Assembly (NCBI RefSeq): GCF_000026225.1
Contig: NC_011740.1
Coordinates: forward strand, 2,418,001 to 2,482,000
Source: Escherichia fergusonii ATCC 35469
GTDB lineage: Bacteria > Pseudomonadota > Gammaproteobacteria > Enterobacterales > Enterobacteriaceae
Direction: 5' to 3'
Length of the DNA stretch: 64,000 nt
Made by a program: the position numbers and the translations under genes. Each line of letters begins with the position of its first letter. The first letter of the stretch is position 1. Below are positions 53,969-62,333 of this stretch, piece by piece. The notes beneath the pieces were generated by a model. It was given only the letters and a program-made list of their open reading frames with translations. It did no database searches and was not told where the DNA came from.

Positions 53969-55641
53969 TGGCTGCGCAAGGGTTCTTACTGATTGTCACG
54001 TTTTTACTGGTGTTAATGGTGCTGGCGCGCCCTTTGGGCAGTGGGCTGGCGCGGCTGATTAATGATATTCCTCTTCCTGGTACGACGGGCGTTGAGCGCG
54101 TACTCTTTCGTGTACTCGGCGTCTCTGGCCTTGAGATGAACTGGAAGCAGTATCTCTCTGCCATTCTCGGCCTGAACATGCTGGGGCTGGCGGTGCTGTT
54201 TTTTATGTTGCTCGGTCAGCACTATCTACCGCTTAACCCGCAGCAGTTACCGGGGCTGTCGTGGGATCTGGCGCTGAATACCGCCGTCAGCTTTGTCACT
54301 AATACCAACTGGCAATCTTACAGCGGTGAAACCACATTGAGCTATTTCAGCCAGATGGCGGGCTTAACGGTACAAAACTTTCTTTCTGCCGCCAGCGGGA
54401 TTGCGGTGATTTTTGCCCTCATCCGCGCGTTTACCCGCCAGAGCATGAGCACACTCGGCAATGCCTGGGTCGATCTGCTACGCATCACGTTATGGGTGTT
54501 AGCCCCGGTGGCGTTGTTGATCGCGCTGTTTTTTATTCAACAAGGTGCGTTGCAAAACTTTCTTCCCTATCAGTCGGTTACGACTGTTGAAGGGGCGCAA
54601 CAGCTGTTACCCATGGGGCCTGTAGCTTCTCAGGAAGCGATCAAGATGCTCGGCACTAATGGCGGCGGTTTCTTTAATGCCAACTCATCGCATCCGTTTG
54701 AAAACCCGACCGCACTGACCAACTTCGTACAAATGCTGGCGATCTTCGTGATCCCAACGGCACTGTGCTTTGCCTTTGGCGAAGTGGCGGGCGAGCGCCG
54801 TCAGGGGCGCATGTTGCTGTGGGCGATGTCGGTGATTTTTGTCATCTGCGTAGGCGTGGTGATGTGGGCAGAAGTTCAGGGTAATCCGCATCTGCTGGCG
54901 CTCGGCGCGGACAGCAGCATCAATATGGAAGGTAAAGAGAGCCGTTTCGGTGTGCTGGTCAGTAGCCTGTTTGCAGTCGTGACCACGGCAGCTTCCTGCG
55001 GTGCGGTGATTGCGATGCATGATTCGTTTACCGCTCTCGGTGGCATGGTACCGATGTGGTTGATGCAAATTGGTGAGGTGGTATTCGGCGGCGTCGGTTC
55101 TGGTCTTTACGGCATGATGCTGTTCGTTCTGCTGGCGGTGTTTATTGCCGGACTGATGATTGGTCGTACGCCGGAATATCTGGGTAAAAAAATCGACGTA
55201 CGCGAGATGAAACTGACCGCACTGGCGATTCTGGTCACCCCAACGCTGGTACTGATGGGCGCAGCACTGGCGATGATGACCGACGCCGGACGTAGCGCCA
55301 TGCTCAACCCTGGCCCGCACGGTTTTAGCGAAGTGCTGTATGCCGTGTCGTCCGCCGCTAACAACAACGGCAGCGCCTTTGCCGGCTTAAGCGCCAACTC
55401 TCCGTTCTGGAACTGTTTACTGGCGTTCTGCATGTTTGTCGGTCGCTTCGGGGTGATTATCCCGGTGATGGCGATTGCCGGTTCGCTGGTGAGTAAAAAG
55501 AGCCAGCCCGCCAGCTCCGGCACTCTACCAACGCACGGCCCGCTGTTTGTTGGCCTGTTAATCGGCACCGTGTTGCTGGTTGGCGCACTGACCTTTATCC
55601 CTGCCCTGGCGCTTGGTCCGGTGGCGGAATACCTCTCCTGA
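53968..55641 (+). CDS. kdpA: Potassium-transporting ATPase potassium-binding subunit KdpA
   Basis: KdpA is the 557-residue channel-like subunit with four MPM repeats and selectivity-filter loops, seen as NTNWQSYSGE, GTNGGGFFNANSSHPFENPT, TTAASCGAV and NNNGSAFAGL. Start is the ATG at 53968 overlapping kdpF (MAAQGFLLI); the longer open frame runs back through kdpF in another reading and is not real. kdpB follows after 22 bp. Confidence 0.97.
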   Translation: MAAQGFLLIVTFLLVLMVLARPLGSGLARLINDIPLPGTTGVERVLFRVLGVSGLEMNWKQYLSAILGLNMLGLAVLFFMLLGQHYLPLNPQQLPGLSWDLALNTAVSFVTNTNWQSYSGETTLSYFSQMAGLTVQNFLSAASGIAVIFALIRAFTRQSMSTLGNAWVDLLRITLWVLAPVALLIALFFIQQGALQNFLPYQSVTTVEGAQQLLPMGPVASQEAIKMLGTNGGGFFNANSSHPFENPTALTNFVQMLAIFVIPTALCFAFGEVAGERRQGRMLLWAMSVIFVICVGVVMWAEVQGNPHLLALGADSSINMEGKESRFGVLVSSLFAVVTTAASCGAVIAMHDSFTALGGMVPMWLMQIGEVVFGGVGSGLYGMMLFVLLAVFIAGLMIGRTPEYLGKKIDVREMKLTALAILVTPTLVLMGAALAMMTDAGRSAMLNPGPHGFSEVLYAVSSAANNNGSAFAGLSANSPFWNCLLAFCMFVGRFGVIIPVMAIAGSLVSKKSQPASSGTLPTHGPLFVGLLIGTVLLVGALTFIPALALGPVAEYLS

Positions 55642-55663
55642 TGATATTGAGTGAGCACTGAAT

Positions 55664-57712
55664 ATGAGTCGTAAACAACTGGCGCTATTCGAACCAACAC
55701 TTGTCGTTCAGGCGCTGAAAGAAGCGGTGAAAAAATTAAACCCGCAGGCGCAATGGCGCAATCCGGTGATGTTTATCGTCTGGATCGGCAGTTTGCTGAC
55801 CACCTGTATTAGCATCGCGATGGCAAGCGGTGCGATGCCTGGCAATGCGCTGTTTAGCGCGGCAATTAGCGGCTGGCTGTGGGTCACCGTACTGTTCGCT
55901 AATTTCGCCGAGGCGCTGGCTGAAGGCCGCAGTAAAGCGCAGGCTAATAGTTTGAAAGGAGTGAAAAAAACTGCCTTTGCCCGCAAGCTGCGTGAGCCGA
56001 AATATGGCGCTGCGGCGGACAAAGTACCTGCCGATCAACTGCGTAAAGGCGATATCGTGCTGGTAGAAGCGGGCGATATTATCCCCTGCGATGGTGAAGT
56101 TATTGAAGGGGGGGCATCGGTCGATGAAAGCGCCATCACCGGGGAATCGGCACCGGTTATCCGTGAATCCGGCGGCGATTTTGCCTCCGTCACTGGCGGC
56201 ACGCGTATTCTTTCTGACTGGCTGGTGATTGAGTGCAGCGTTAACCCCGGTGAGACATTTCTGGATCGGATGATCGCGATGGTGGAAGGCGCGCAGCGAC
56301 GTAAAACGCCGAACGAGATTGCCCTGACCATTCTGCTGATTGCCCTGACTATCGTCTTTTTACTGGCAACCGCCACGCTGTGGCCGTTTTCCGCGTGGGG
56401 CGGTAATGCAGTCAGTGTAACGGTACTGGTGGCGCTGCTGGTCTGTCTGATCCCAACCACCATCGGTGGCCTGTTGTCAGCGATCGGCGTCGCCGGGATG
56501 AGTCGAATGCTGGGCACGAATGTGATTGCCACCAGCGGGCGTGCAGTTGAAGCGGCGGGCGACGTGGACGTCCTGCTGCTGGATAAAACCGGCACCATCA
56601 CACTCGGTAACCGTCAGGCATCAGAGTTTATCCCTGCGCAGGGCGTAGAGGAAAAAACGCTGGCCGACGCAGCACAACTGGCTTCGCTGGCCGACGAAAC
56701 GCCGGAAGGCCGCAGTATTGTGATCCTCGCCAAGCAGCGTTTTAACCTGCGCGAGCGCGATGTGCAGTCGCTTCACGCCACTTTTGTACCGTTTACTGCG
56801 CAAAGTCGAATGAGCGGGATCAATATCGACAACCGTATGATCCGTAAAGGTTCTGTCGATGCCATTCGCCGCCATATTGAAGCTAACGGTGGTCACTTCC
56901 CTGCCGATGTCGATCAAAAAGTCGATCAGGTTGCGCGTCAGGGGGCCACGCCTCTGGTAGTGGTGGAAGGTTCCCGCGTGCTGGGCGTTATTGCGCTGAA
57001 AGATATCGTCAAAGGCGGCATTAAAGAGCGCTTCGCCCAGCTGCGCCAAATGGGCATAAAAACGGTGATGATTACTGGCGATAACCGTCTGACTGCCGCC
57101 GCCATTGCCGCGGAAGCGGGCGTCGATGATTTTCTCGCTGAAGCGACACCGGAGGCCAAGCTGGCATTGATCCGTCAGTATCAGGCGGAAGGCCGTTTGG
57201 TGGCGATGACCGGCGACGGCACCAACGATGCTCCGGCGCTGGCGCAGGCCGATGTCGCGGTGGCGATGAACTCCGGCACTCAGGCGGCGAAAGAAGCGGG
57301 CAATATGGTGGATCTCGACTCTAACCCGACCAAGTTGATCGAGGTGGTGCATATTGGCAAACAGATGCTGATGACCCGTGGCTCGCTCACTACCTTCAGC
57401 ATCGCCAACGATGTGGCGAAATACTTCGCCATTATTCCGGCGGCGTTCGCGGCAACATATCCGCAGTTAAATGCGCTGAACATCATGCGCCTGCATTCAC
57501 CCGACTCCGCCATCCTCAGTGCGGTGATTTTCAACGCCTTGATTATCGTCTTTTTGATTCCCCTGGCGTTAAAAGGCGTGAGTTATAAACCGCTTACCGC
57601 TTCTGCCATGTTGCGCCGTAACTTATGGATTTACGGTCTGGGTGGGCTGCTGGTGCCGTTTATTGGTATCAAAGTCATTGATTTACTGCTGACCGTTTGC
57701 GGTCTGGTGTGA
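55664..57712 (+). CDS. kdpB: Potassium-transporting ATPase ATP-binding subunit KdpB
   Basis: KdpB is the P-type ATPase subunit (682 residues). It shows the actuator motif ESAITGESAPVIRESGG, the phosphorylation site LLDKTGTITLGN (Asp307), the hinge GDGTNDAPALAQADVAVAMN and seven membrane helices. Start at MSRKQLALFEP equals K-12. It acts with KdpA and KdpC in high-affinity potassium uptake. Confidence 0.98.
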   Translation: MSRKQLALFEPTLVVQALKEAVKKLNPQAQWRNPVMFIVWIGSLLTTCISIAMASGAMPGNALFSAAISGWLWVTVLFANFAEALAEGRSKAQANSLKGVKKTAFARKLREPKYGAAADKVPADQLRKGDIVLVEAGDIIPCDGEVIEGGASVDESAITGESAPVIRESGGDFASVTGGTRILSDWLVIECSVNPGETFLDRMIAMVEGAQRRKTPNEIALTILLIALTIVFLLATATLWPFSAWGGNAVSVTVLVALLVCLIPTTIGGLLSAIGVAGMSRMLGTNVIATSGRAVEAAGDVDVLLLDKTGTITLGNRQASEFIPAQGVEEKTLADAAQLASLADETPEGRSIVILAKQRFNLRERDVQSLHATFVPFTAQSRMSGINIDNRMIRKGSVDAIRRHIEANGGHFPADVDQKVDQVARQGATPLVVVEGSRVLGVIALKDIVKGGIKERFAQLRQMGIKTVMITGDNRLTAAAIAAEAGVDDFLAEATPEAKLALIRQYQAEGRLVAMTGDGTNDAPALAQADVAVAMNSGTQAAKEAGNMVDLDSNPTKLIEVVHIGKQMLMTRGSLTTFSIANDVAKYFAIIPAAFAATYPQLNALNIMRLHSPDSAILSAVIFNALIIVFLIPLALKGVSYKPLTASAMLRRNLWIYGLGGLLVPFIGIKVIDLLLTVCGLV

Positions 57713-57720
57713 GGTTTACC

Positions 57721-58293
57721 ATGCGTGGATTACGTCCGGCATTATCAACATTTCTCTTTTTGTTACTGATTACTGGCGGTGTTTACCCGCTGCTGACCAC
57801 CGCGCTGGGGCAATGGTGGTTTCCCTGGCAGGCCAATGGTTCGTTGATTCGCGAAGGTGATACGGTGCGCGGCTCGGCATTAATCGGGCAGAATTTTACC
57901 GGCAACGGCTATTTTCATGGTCGCCCGTCGGCAACGGCAGAAATGCCCTATAATCCACAGGCTTCTGGCGGGAGCAATCTGGCGGTCAGTAACCCTGAGC
58001 TGGATAAACAAATCGCTGCACGCGTTGCCGCATTACGGGCCGCTAACCCGGACGCCAGCACGAGCGTTCCGGTTGAACTGGTGACGGCGTCGGCAAGCGG
58101 GCTGGACAATAATATTACCCCGCAAGCGGCGGCCTGGCAGATTCCTCGCGTGGCGAAAGCGCGTAATCTCAGCGTTGAACAGCTCACGCAGCTGATCGCA
58201 AAATATAGCCAACAACCGCTGGTGAAATATATCGGCCAGCCGGTCGTCAACATTGTCGAACTCAATCTGGCGCTGGATAAGCTTGATGAATAA
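57721..58293 (+). CDS. kdpC: Potassium-transporting ATPase KdpC subunit
   Basis: KdpC has one N-terminal membrane helix (LSTFLFLLLITGGVYPLL) and a periplasmic domain, 190 residues in all, and stabilises the KdpAB complex. ATG 57721 (MRGLRPALST) follows gaggtttacc and lies 8 bp after kdpB. It overlaps kdpD by 8 bp in another frame. Confidence 0.96.
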   Translation: MRGLRPALSTFLFLLLITGGVYPLLTTALGQWWFPWQANGSLIREGDTVRGSALIGQNFTGNGYFHGRPSATAEMPYNPQASGGSNLAVSNPELDKQIAARVAALRAANPDASTSVPVELVTASASGLDNNITPQAAAWQIPRVAKARNLSVEQLTQLIAKYSQQPLVKYIGQPVVNIVELNLALDKLDE

Positions 58294-60970
58294 CGAACCC
58301 TTACGTCCCGACCCCGATCGTCTGCTGGAACAAACTGCCGCGCCGCATCGGGGGAAGCTAAAAGTATTCTTCGGTGCCTGTGCAGGCGTCGGGAAGACCT
58401 GGGCGATGCTGGCGGAAGCCCAGCGACTGCGGACGCAAGGGCTGGATATTGTGGTTGGCGTGGTAGAAACCCACGGGCGGAAAGATACCGCCGCAATGCT
58501 GGAAGGGCTGGCTGTTCTGCCGCCCAAACGCCAGGCGTACCGTGGGCGGCATATCAGCGAGTTTGATCTCGATGCCGCCCTCGCCCGCCGTCCGGCGCTG
58601 ATCTTAATGGACGAACTGGCGCACAGTAATGCGCCAGGTTCTCGTCATCCTAAACGCTGGCAGGACATTGAAGAGCTGCTGGAAGCGGGCATTGATGTTT
58701 TCACTACCGTCAACGTTCAGCATCTGGAAAGCCTGAACGATGTGGTCAGCGGCGTCACCGGAATTCAGGTGCGGGAAACCGTGCCCGATCCCTTTTTTGA
58801 TGCTGCCGACGACGTAGTGCTGGTGGACTTGCCCCCGGACGATCTGCGTCAACGGCTGAAAGAAGGCAAAGTCTATATTGCCGGGCAGGCGGAGCGCGCC
58901 ATTGAACATTTTTTCCGCAAAGGCAATCTGATCGCCCTGCGCGAACTGGCACTGCGCCGTACTGCCGATCGCGTGGATGAGCAAATGCGCGCCTGGCGGG
59001 GGCATCCTGGCGAAGAGAAAGTCTGGCACACGCGCGACGCGATTCTTTTATGTATTGGGCATAACACCGGCAGCGAAAAACTGGTCCGCGCGGCGGCGCG
59101 GTTGGCGTCACGGCTGGGGAGCGTCTGGCACGCGGTGTATGTTGAAACCCCTGCCCTGCACCGCTTACCGGAGAAGAAACGTCGGGCAATTCTCAGCGCC
59201 TTACGTCTGGCGCAGGAGCTGGGCGCGGAGACAGCAACACTTTCTGATCCGGCGGAAGAAAAAGCCGTAGTGCGTTATGCCCGTGAACATAATCTCGGCA
59301 AGATTATTCTCGGTCGCCCGGCCTCGCGCCGCTGGTGGCGTCGGGAAACGTTTGCTGACCGACTGGCGCGCATCGCCCCCGATCTCGATCAGATTCTGGT
59401 CGCGCTTGATGAACCACCCGCCCGCACGATTAACAACGCGCCGGATAGCCGCTCTTTTAAAGACAAGTGGCGGATACAGATTCAGGGATGCGTGGTTGCC
59501 GCCGCGTTATGCGCCGTTATCACCTTAATTGCCATGCAGTGGCTGATGGCGTTTGATGCCGCCAACCTGGTGATGCTGTATCTGCTTGGCGTGGTGGTGG
59601 TGGCACTGTTTTATGGACGCTGGCCTTCGGTGCTTGCTACCGTCATTAATGTGGTGAGTTTCGATCTCTTTTTTATCGCCCCACGCGGCACGCTCGCCGT
59701 CTCTGATGTGCAGTATCTGCTGACCTTCGCGGTGATGTTAACCGTCGGGCTGGTGATCGGGAACCTTACTGCTGGCGTACGTTATCAGGCGCGGGTAGCC
59801 CGTTACCGCGAGCAACGCACACGACACTTATATGAAATGTCGAAAGCTTTGGCTGTGGGCCGCAGTCCGCAGGACATCGCTGCCACCAGCGAACAATTTA
59901 TTGCTTCTACGTTTCATGCCCGCAGCCAGGTGTTGTTGCCCGATGACAACGGTAAATTACAGCCGTTAACACATCCGCAAGGAATGACGCCGTGGGAAGA
60001 TGCCATCGCGCAGTGGAGTTTTGATAAAGGCCTGCCTGCGGGCGCGGGCACCGATACGTTACCCGGTGTGCCATACCAGATTTTGCCGTTAAAAAGCGGT
60101 GAGAAAACCTACGGGCTGGTGGTGGTGGAACCGGGGAATCTGCGCCAGTTGATGATCCCGGAACAGCAACGCCTGCTGGAGACGTTTACGTTGTTAGTCG
60201 CCAATGCCCTGGAACGCCTGACGCTGACCGCCAGCGAAGAACAGGCGCGGATGGCAAGCGAACGTGAACAGATCCGCAACGCCCTGCTGGCGGCGCTTTC
60301 GCACGATTTACGCACTCCGCTTACGGTGCTGTTCGGTCAGGCAGAAATCTTAACGCTCGATCTTGCAAGCGAAGGATCGCCCCACGCCCACCAGGCCAGC
60401 GAGATCCGTCAGCATGTACTGAACACGACCCGACTGGTGAATAATCTACTGGATATGGCGCGAATTCAGTCCGGCGGCTTTAATTTGAAGAAAGAGTGGT
60501 TAACGCTGGAAGAAGTGGTCGGCAGCGCGCTGCAAATGCTGGAACCGGGTTTATCCTCGCCCATCAATCTTTCTCTGCCAGAACCGCTGACCTTAATCCA
60601 CGTTGATGGGCCACTCTTTGAACGGGTGCTGATTAATCTGCTGGAGAACGCGGTGAAATACGCGGGTACACAGGCCGAAATTGGTATCGATGCCCACGTT
60701 GAGGGCGAAAATCTACAACTGGATGTCTGGGATAACGGCCCCGGTCTTCCACAAGGCCTGGAGCAGGCGATATTCGATAAGTTTGCTCGCGGAAATAAAG
60801 AGTCGGCGGTGCCGGGTGTAGGGCTTGGGCTGGCAATTTGTCGGGCAATTGTGGATGTACACGGCGGCACCATTACCGCGTTCAACCGACCGGAAGGTGG
60901 TGCCTGTTTTCGTGTTACACTTCCCCAGCAAACTGCCCCTGAACTTGAAGAATTTCATGAGGATATGTGA
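58286..60970 (+). CDS. kdpD: Osmosensitive potassium-channel sensor kinase KdpD
   Basis: KdpD controls kdpFABC by sensing potassium and osmotic stress. The 894-residue product has an N-terminal KdpD domain with Walker-type GACAGVGKTWAM (about residues 30-41) and a USP-like domain (250-370). Four membrane helices follow (400-500), then a GAF-like region, HisKA with phospho-His in ALSHDLRTPLTV (about 673), and the ATPase domain with NLLENAVKYA. Start at 58286 (MNNEPLRPD) gives the K-12 length. It overlaps kdpC and kdpE by a few bases. Confidence 0.97.
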   Translation: MNNEPLRPDPDRLLEQTAAPHRGKLKVFFGACAGVGKTWAMLAEAQRLRTQGLDIVVGVVETHGRKDTAAMLEGLAVLPPKRQAYRGRHISEFDLDAALARRPALILMDELAHSNAPGSRHPKRWQDIEELLEAGIDVFTTVNVQHLESLNDVVSGVTGIQVRETVPDPFFDAADDVVLVDLPPDDLRQRLKEGKVYIAGQAERAIEHFFRKGNLIALRELALRRTADRVDEQMRAWRGHPGEEKVWHTRDAILLCIGHNTGSEKLVRAAARLASRLGSVWHAVYVETPALHRLPEKKRRAILSALRLAQELGAETATLSDPAEEKAVVRYAREHNLGKIILGRPASRRWWRRETFADRLARIAPDLDQILVALDEPPARTINNAPDSRSFKDKWRIQIQGCVVAAALCAVITLIAMQWLMAFDAANLVMLYLLGVVVVALFYGRWPSVLATVINVVSFDLFFIAPRGTLAVSDVQYLLTFAVMLTVGLVIGNLTAGVRYQARVARYREQRTRHLYEMSKALAVGRSPQDIAATSEQFIASTFHARSQVLLPDDNGKLQPLTHPQGMTPWEDAIAQWSFDKGLPAGAGTDTLPGVPYQILPLKSGEKTYGLVVVEPGNLRQLMIPEQQRLLETFTLLVANALERLTLTASEEQARMASEREQIRNALLAALSHDLRTPLTVLFGQAEILTLDLASEGSPHAHQASEIRQHVLNTTRLVNNLLDMARIQSGGFNLKKEWLTLEEVVGSALQMLEPGLSSPINLSLPEPLTLIHVDGPLFERVLINLLENAVKYAGTQAEIGIDAHVEGENLQLDVWDNGPGLPQGLEQAIFDKFARGNKESAVPGVGLGLAICRAIVDVHGGTITAFNRPEGGACFRVTLPQQTAPELEEFHEDM

Positions 60971-61644
60971 CAAACGTTCTGATTGTTGAAGATGAACAGG
61001 CTATTCGTCGCTTTCTGCGCACGGCGCTGGAGGGTGACGGTATGCGCGTCTTTGAGGCCGAAACGCTGCAACGCGGCTTGCTGGAAGCGGCAACCCGTAA
61101 GCCCGATTTGATTATTCTCGATCTCGGCCTGCCAGACGGTGATGGGATTGAGTTTATCCGCGACCTGCGCCAGTGGAGCGCGGTGCCGGTGATTGTGCTT
61201 TCCGCACGTAGCGAAGAGAGCGACAAAATCGCCGCGCTGGATGCTGGAGCGGATGATTACCTGAGTAAGCCGTTTGGCATTGGTGAATTGCAGGCCCGTC
61301 TGCGCGTCGCATTACGCCGCCACTCCGCCACCACCGCGCCCGAGCCGCTGGTGAAATTTTCCGATGTTACCGTCGATTTAGCTGCCCGCGTGATTCACCG
61401 CAGCGAGGAAGAGGTGCATCTCACCCCGATTGAGTTCCGCCTGCTGGCGGTGCTGCTCAACAATGCCGGAAAAGTGCTCACCCAGCGCCAGCTTCTCAAC
61501 CAGGTGTGGGGACCAAACGCGGTCGAACACAGCCACTATTTGCGTATTTATATGGGACATCTGCGACAAAAACTGGAGCAAGATCCCGCCCGCCCCCGCC
61601 ATTTCATTACTGAAACCGGTATTGGCTATCGTTTTATGCCATGA
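60967..61644 (+). CDS. kdpE: Response regulator KdpE
   Basis: KdpE is an OmpR/PhoB-class regulator (225 residues): receiver domain with phospho-acceptor Asp52 (LIILDLGLPDGDG) and Lys in YLSKPFG, then a winged-helix DNA-binding domain from about residue 125. The start is GTG at 60967, overlapping the kdpD stop by 4 bases. It activates kdpFABC. Confidence 0.97.
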   Translation: MTNVLIVEDEQAIRRFLRTALEGDGMRVFEAETLQRGLLEAATRKPDLIILDLGLPDGDGIEFIRDLRQWSAVPVIVLSARSEESDKIAALDAGADDYLSKPFGIGELQARLRVALRRHSATTAPEPLVKFSDVTVDLAARVIHRSEEEVHLTPIEFRLLAVLLNNAGKVLTQRQLLNQVWGPNAVEHSHYLRIYMGHLRQKLEQDPARPRHFITETGIGYRFMP

Positions 61645-61918
61645 ATGTTTATTCAATAAATGCGCTTAAAAAATTATTAATTTATTATTAATTCTGCCAA
61701 AAATATTATTATTTGGCAGTTTTAATTTCTTAATGCAAATATAAACCACGAAATTACAACATTTAAATAACAAAACAGCATCTAATATGGCACTATTCAT
61801 AATTAATGATTTATTATTTGGGGTATGATCGTTTTTTGTTGATCTTCTTCACAGATTATAGCCATTTCCTGGATAGAATAATCCTACCTTCAACTGACAC
61901 AGCAAAAGGTAAAGGAAA
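61645..61918 (+). promoter_or_regulatory. kdpE-speFL intergenic region with speF promoter
   Basis: This AT-rich stretch follows kdpE. A loose inverted repeat (tgccaaaaata and tatttggca, about 61694-61720) may end the kdp transcript. The rest should contain the promoter of the acid- and anaerobiosis-induced speF unit. The speFL ribosome site aggtaaagga is at about 61907-61916. No gene is seen. Confidence 0.5.
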
Positions 61919-62023
61919 ATGGAAAATAATAGCCGCACAATGCCTCATATAAGGCGGACAACCCATATCATGAAGTTTGCCCATCGTAATAGTTTTGACT
62001 TTCATTTCTTTAATGCCCGCTAG
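61919..62023 (+). CDS. speFL: SpeFL, ornithine-sensing arrest peptide
   Basis: This 34-residue leader peptide (MENNSRTMPHIRRTTHIMKF, then AHRNSFDFHFFNAR) matches the known speF leader. When ornithine is present the ribosome stalls near the end of this ORF, which prevents premature Rho-dependent termination and lets speF be expressed. The ORF has a strong ribosome site (aaggtaaagga) and lies about 310 bp before speF, as in K-12 and Salmonella. The C-terminal FDFHFFNAR, needed for stalling, is intact. Confidence 0.95.
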   Translation: MENNSRTMPHIRRTTHIMKFAHRNSFDFHFFNAR

Positions 62024-62131
62024 TCTTCTGACTAAAGGGCACCCCAGCGTACAGGTCTCCCTGGCTTTAAGCATTACAGGTTAATACCTGTATCCCTCGG
62101 TGCTCATATACTGCTAACCCTTTTAAACTCT

Positions 62132-62177
62132 TAATAATTCGAGTCGCAGCATAGGCAACTTGAAGTATGACGAGTAT
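62132..62177. repeat. Dispersed inverted-repeat element, short copy B
   Basis: Sequence taataattcgagtcgcagca continues taggcaacttgaagtatgac-gagtat. Its two ends match the ends of the element at 14662-14783 (cttaatattgcaagttgcag at the left and gcaacttgattatggcgagt at the right). About 75 bp of internal sequence is missing here. It lies in the speF leader RNA between speFL and the hairpin at 62215. Confidence 0.6.
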
Positions 62178-62214
62178 AGCCAGTTACCGGGCTGGTCTGG
62201 GTTATTGCATCTGC

Positions 62215-62264
62215 AAAAAGCAAACTACTGATTTATTTATCAGCGGTGGAGTTTTGCTTTTTTT
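62215..62264 (+). terminator. Terminator-like hairpin in the speF leader
   Basis: AAAAGCAAACT (62216-62226) pairs with AGTTTTGCTTTT (about 62250-62261), with an inner CTGAT/ATCAG stem, followed by a U run. It lies between speFL and speF. It would be an intrinsic attenuator or a structure involved in the known Rho-linked control. Confidence 0.6.
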
Positions 62265-62333
62265 CCGGCGTGATCGATTTCTCCTTTGAGAAATTGAGGA
62301 CCTGTTATTACCTGAAATAAAGAGATGAACAAA

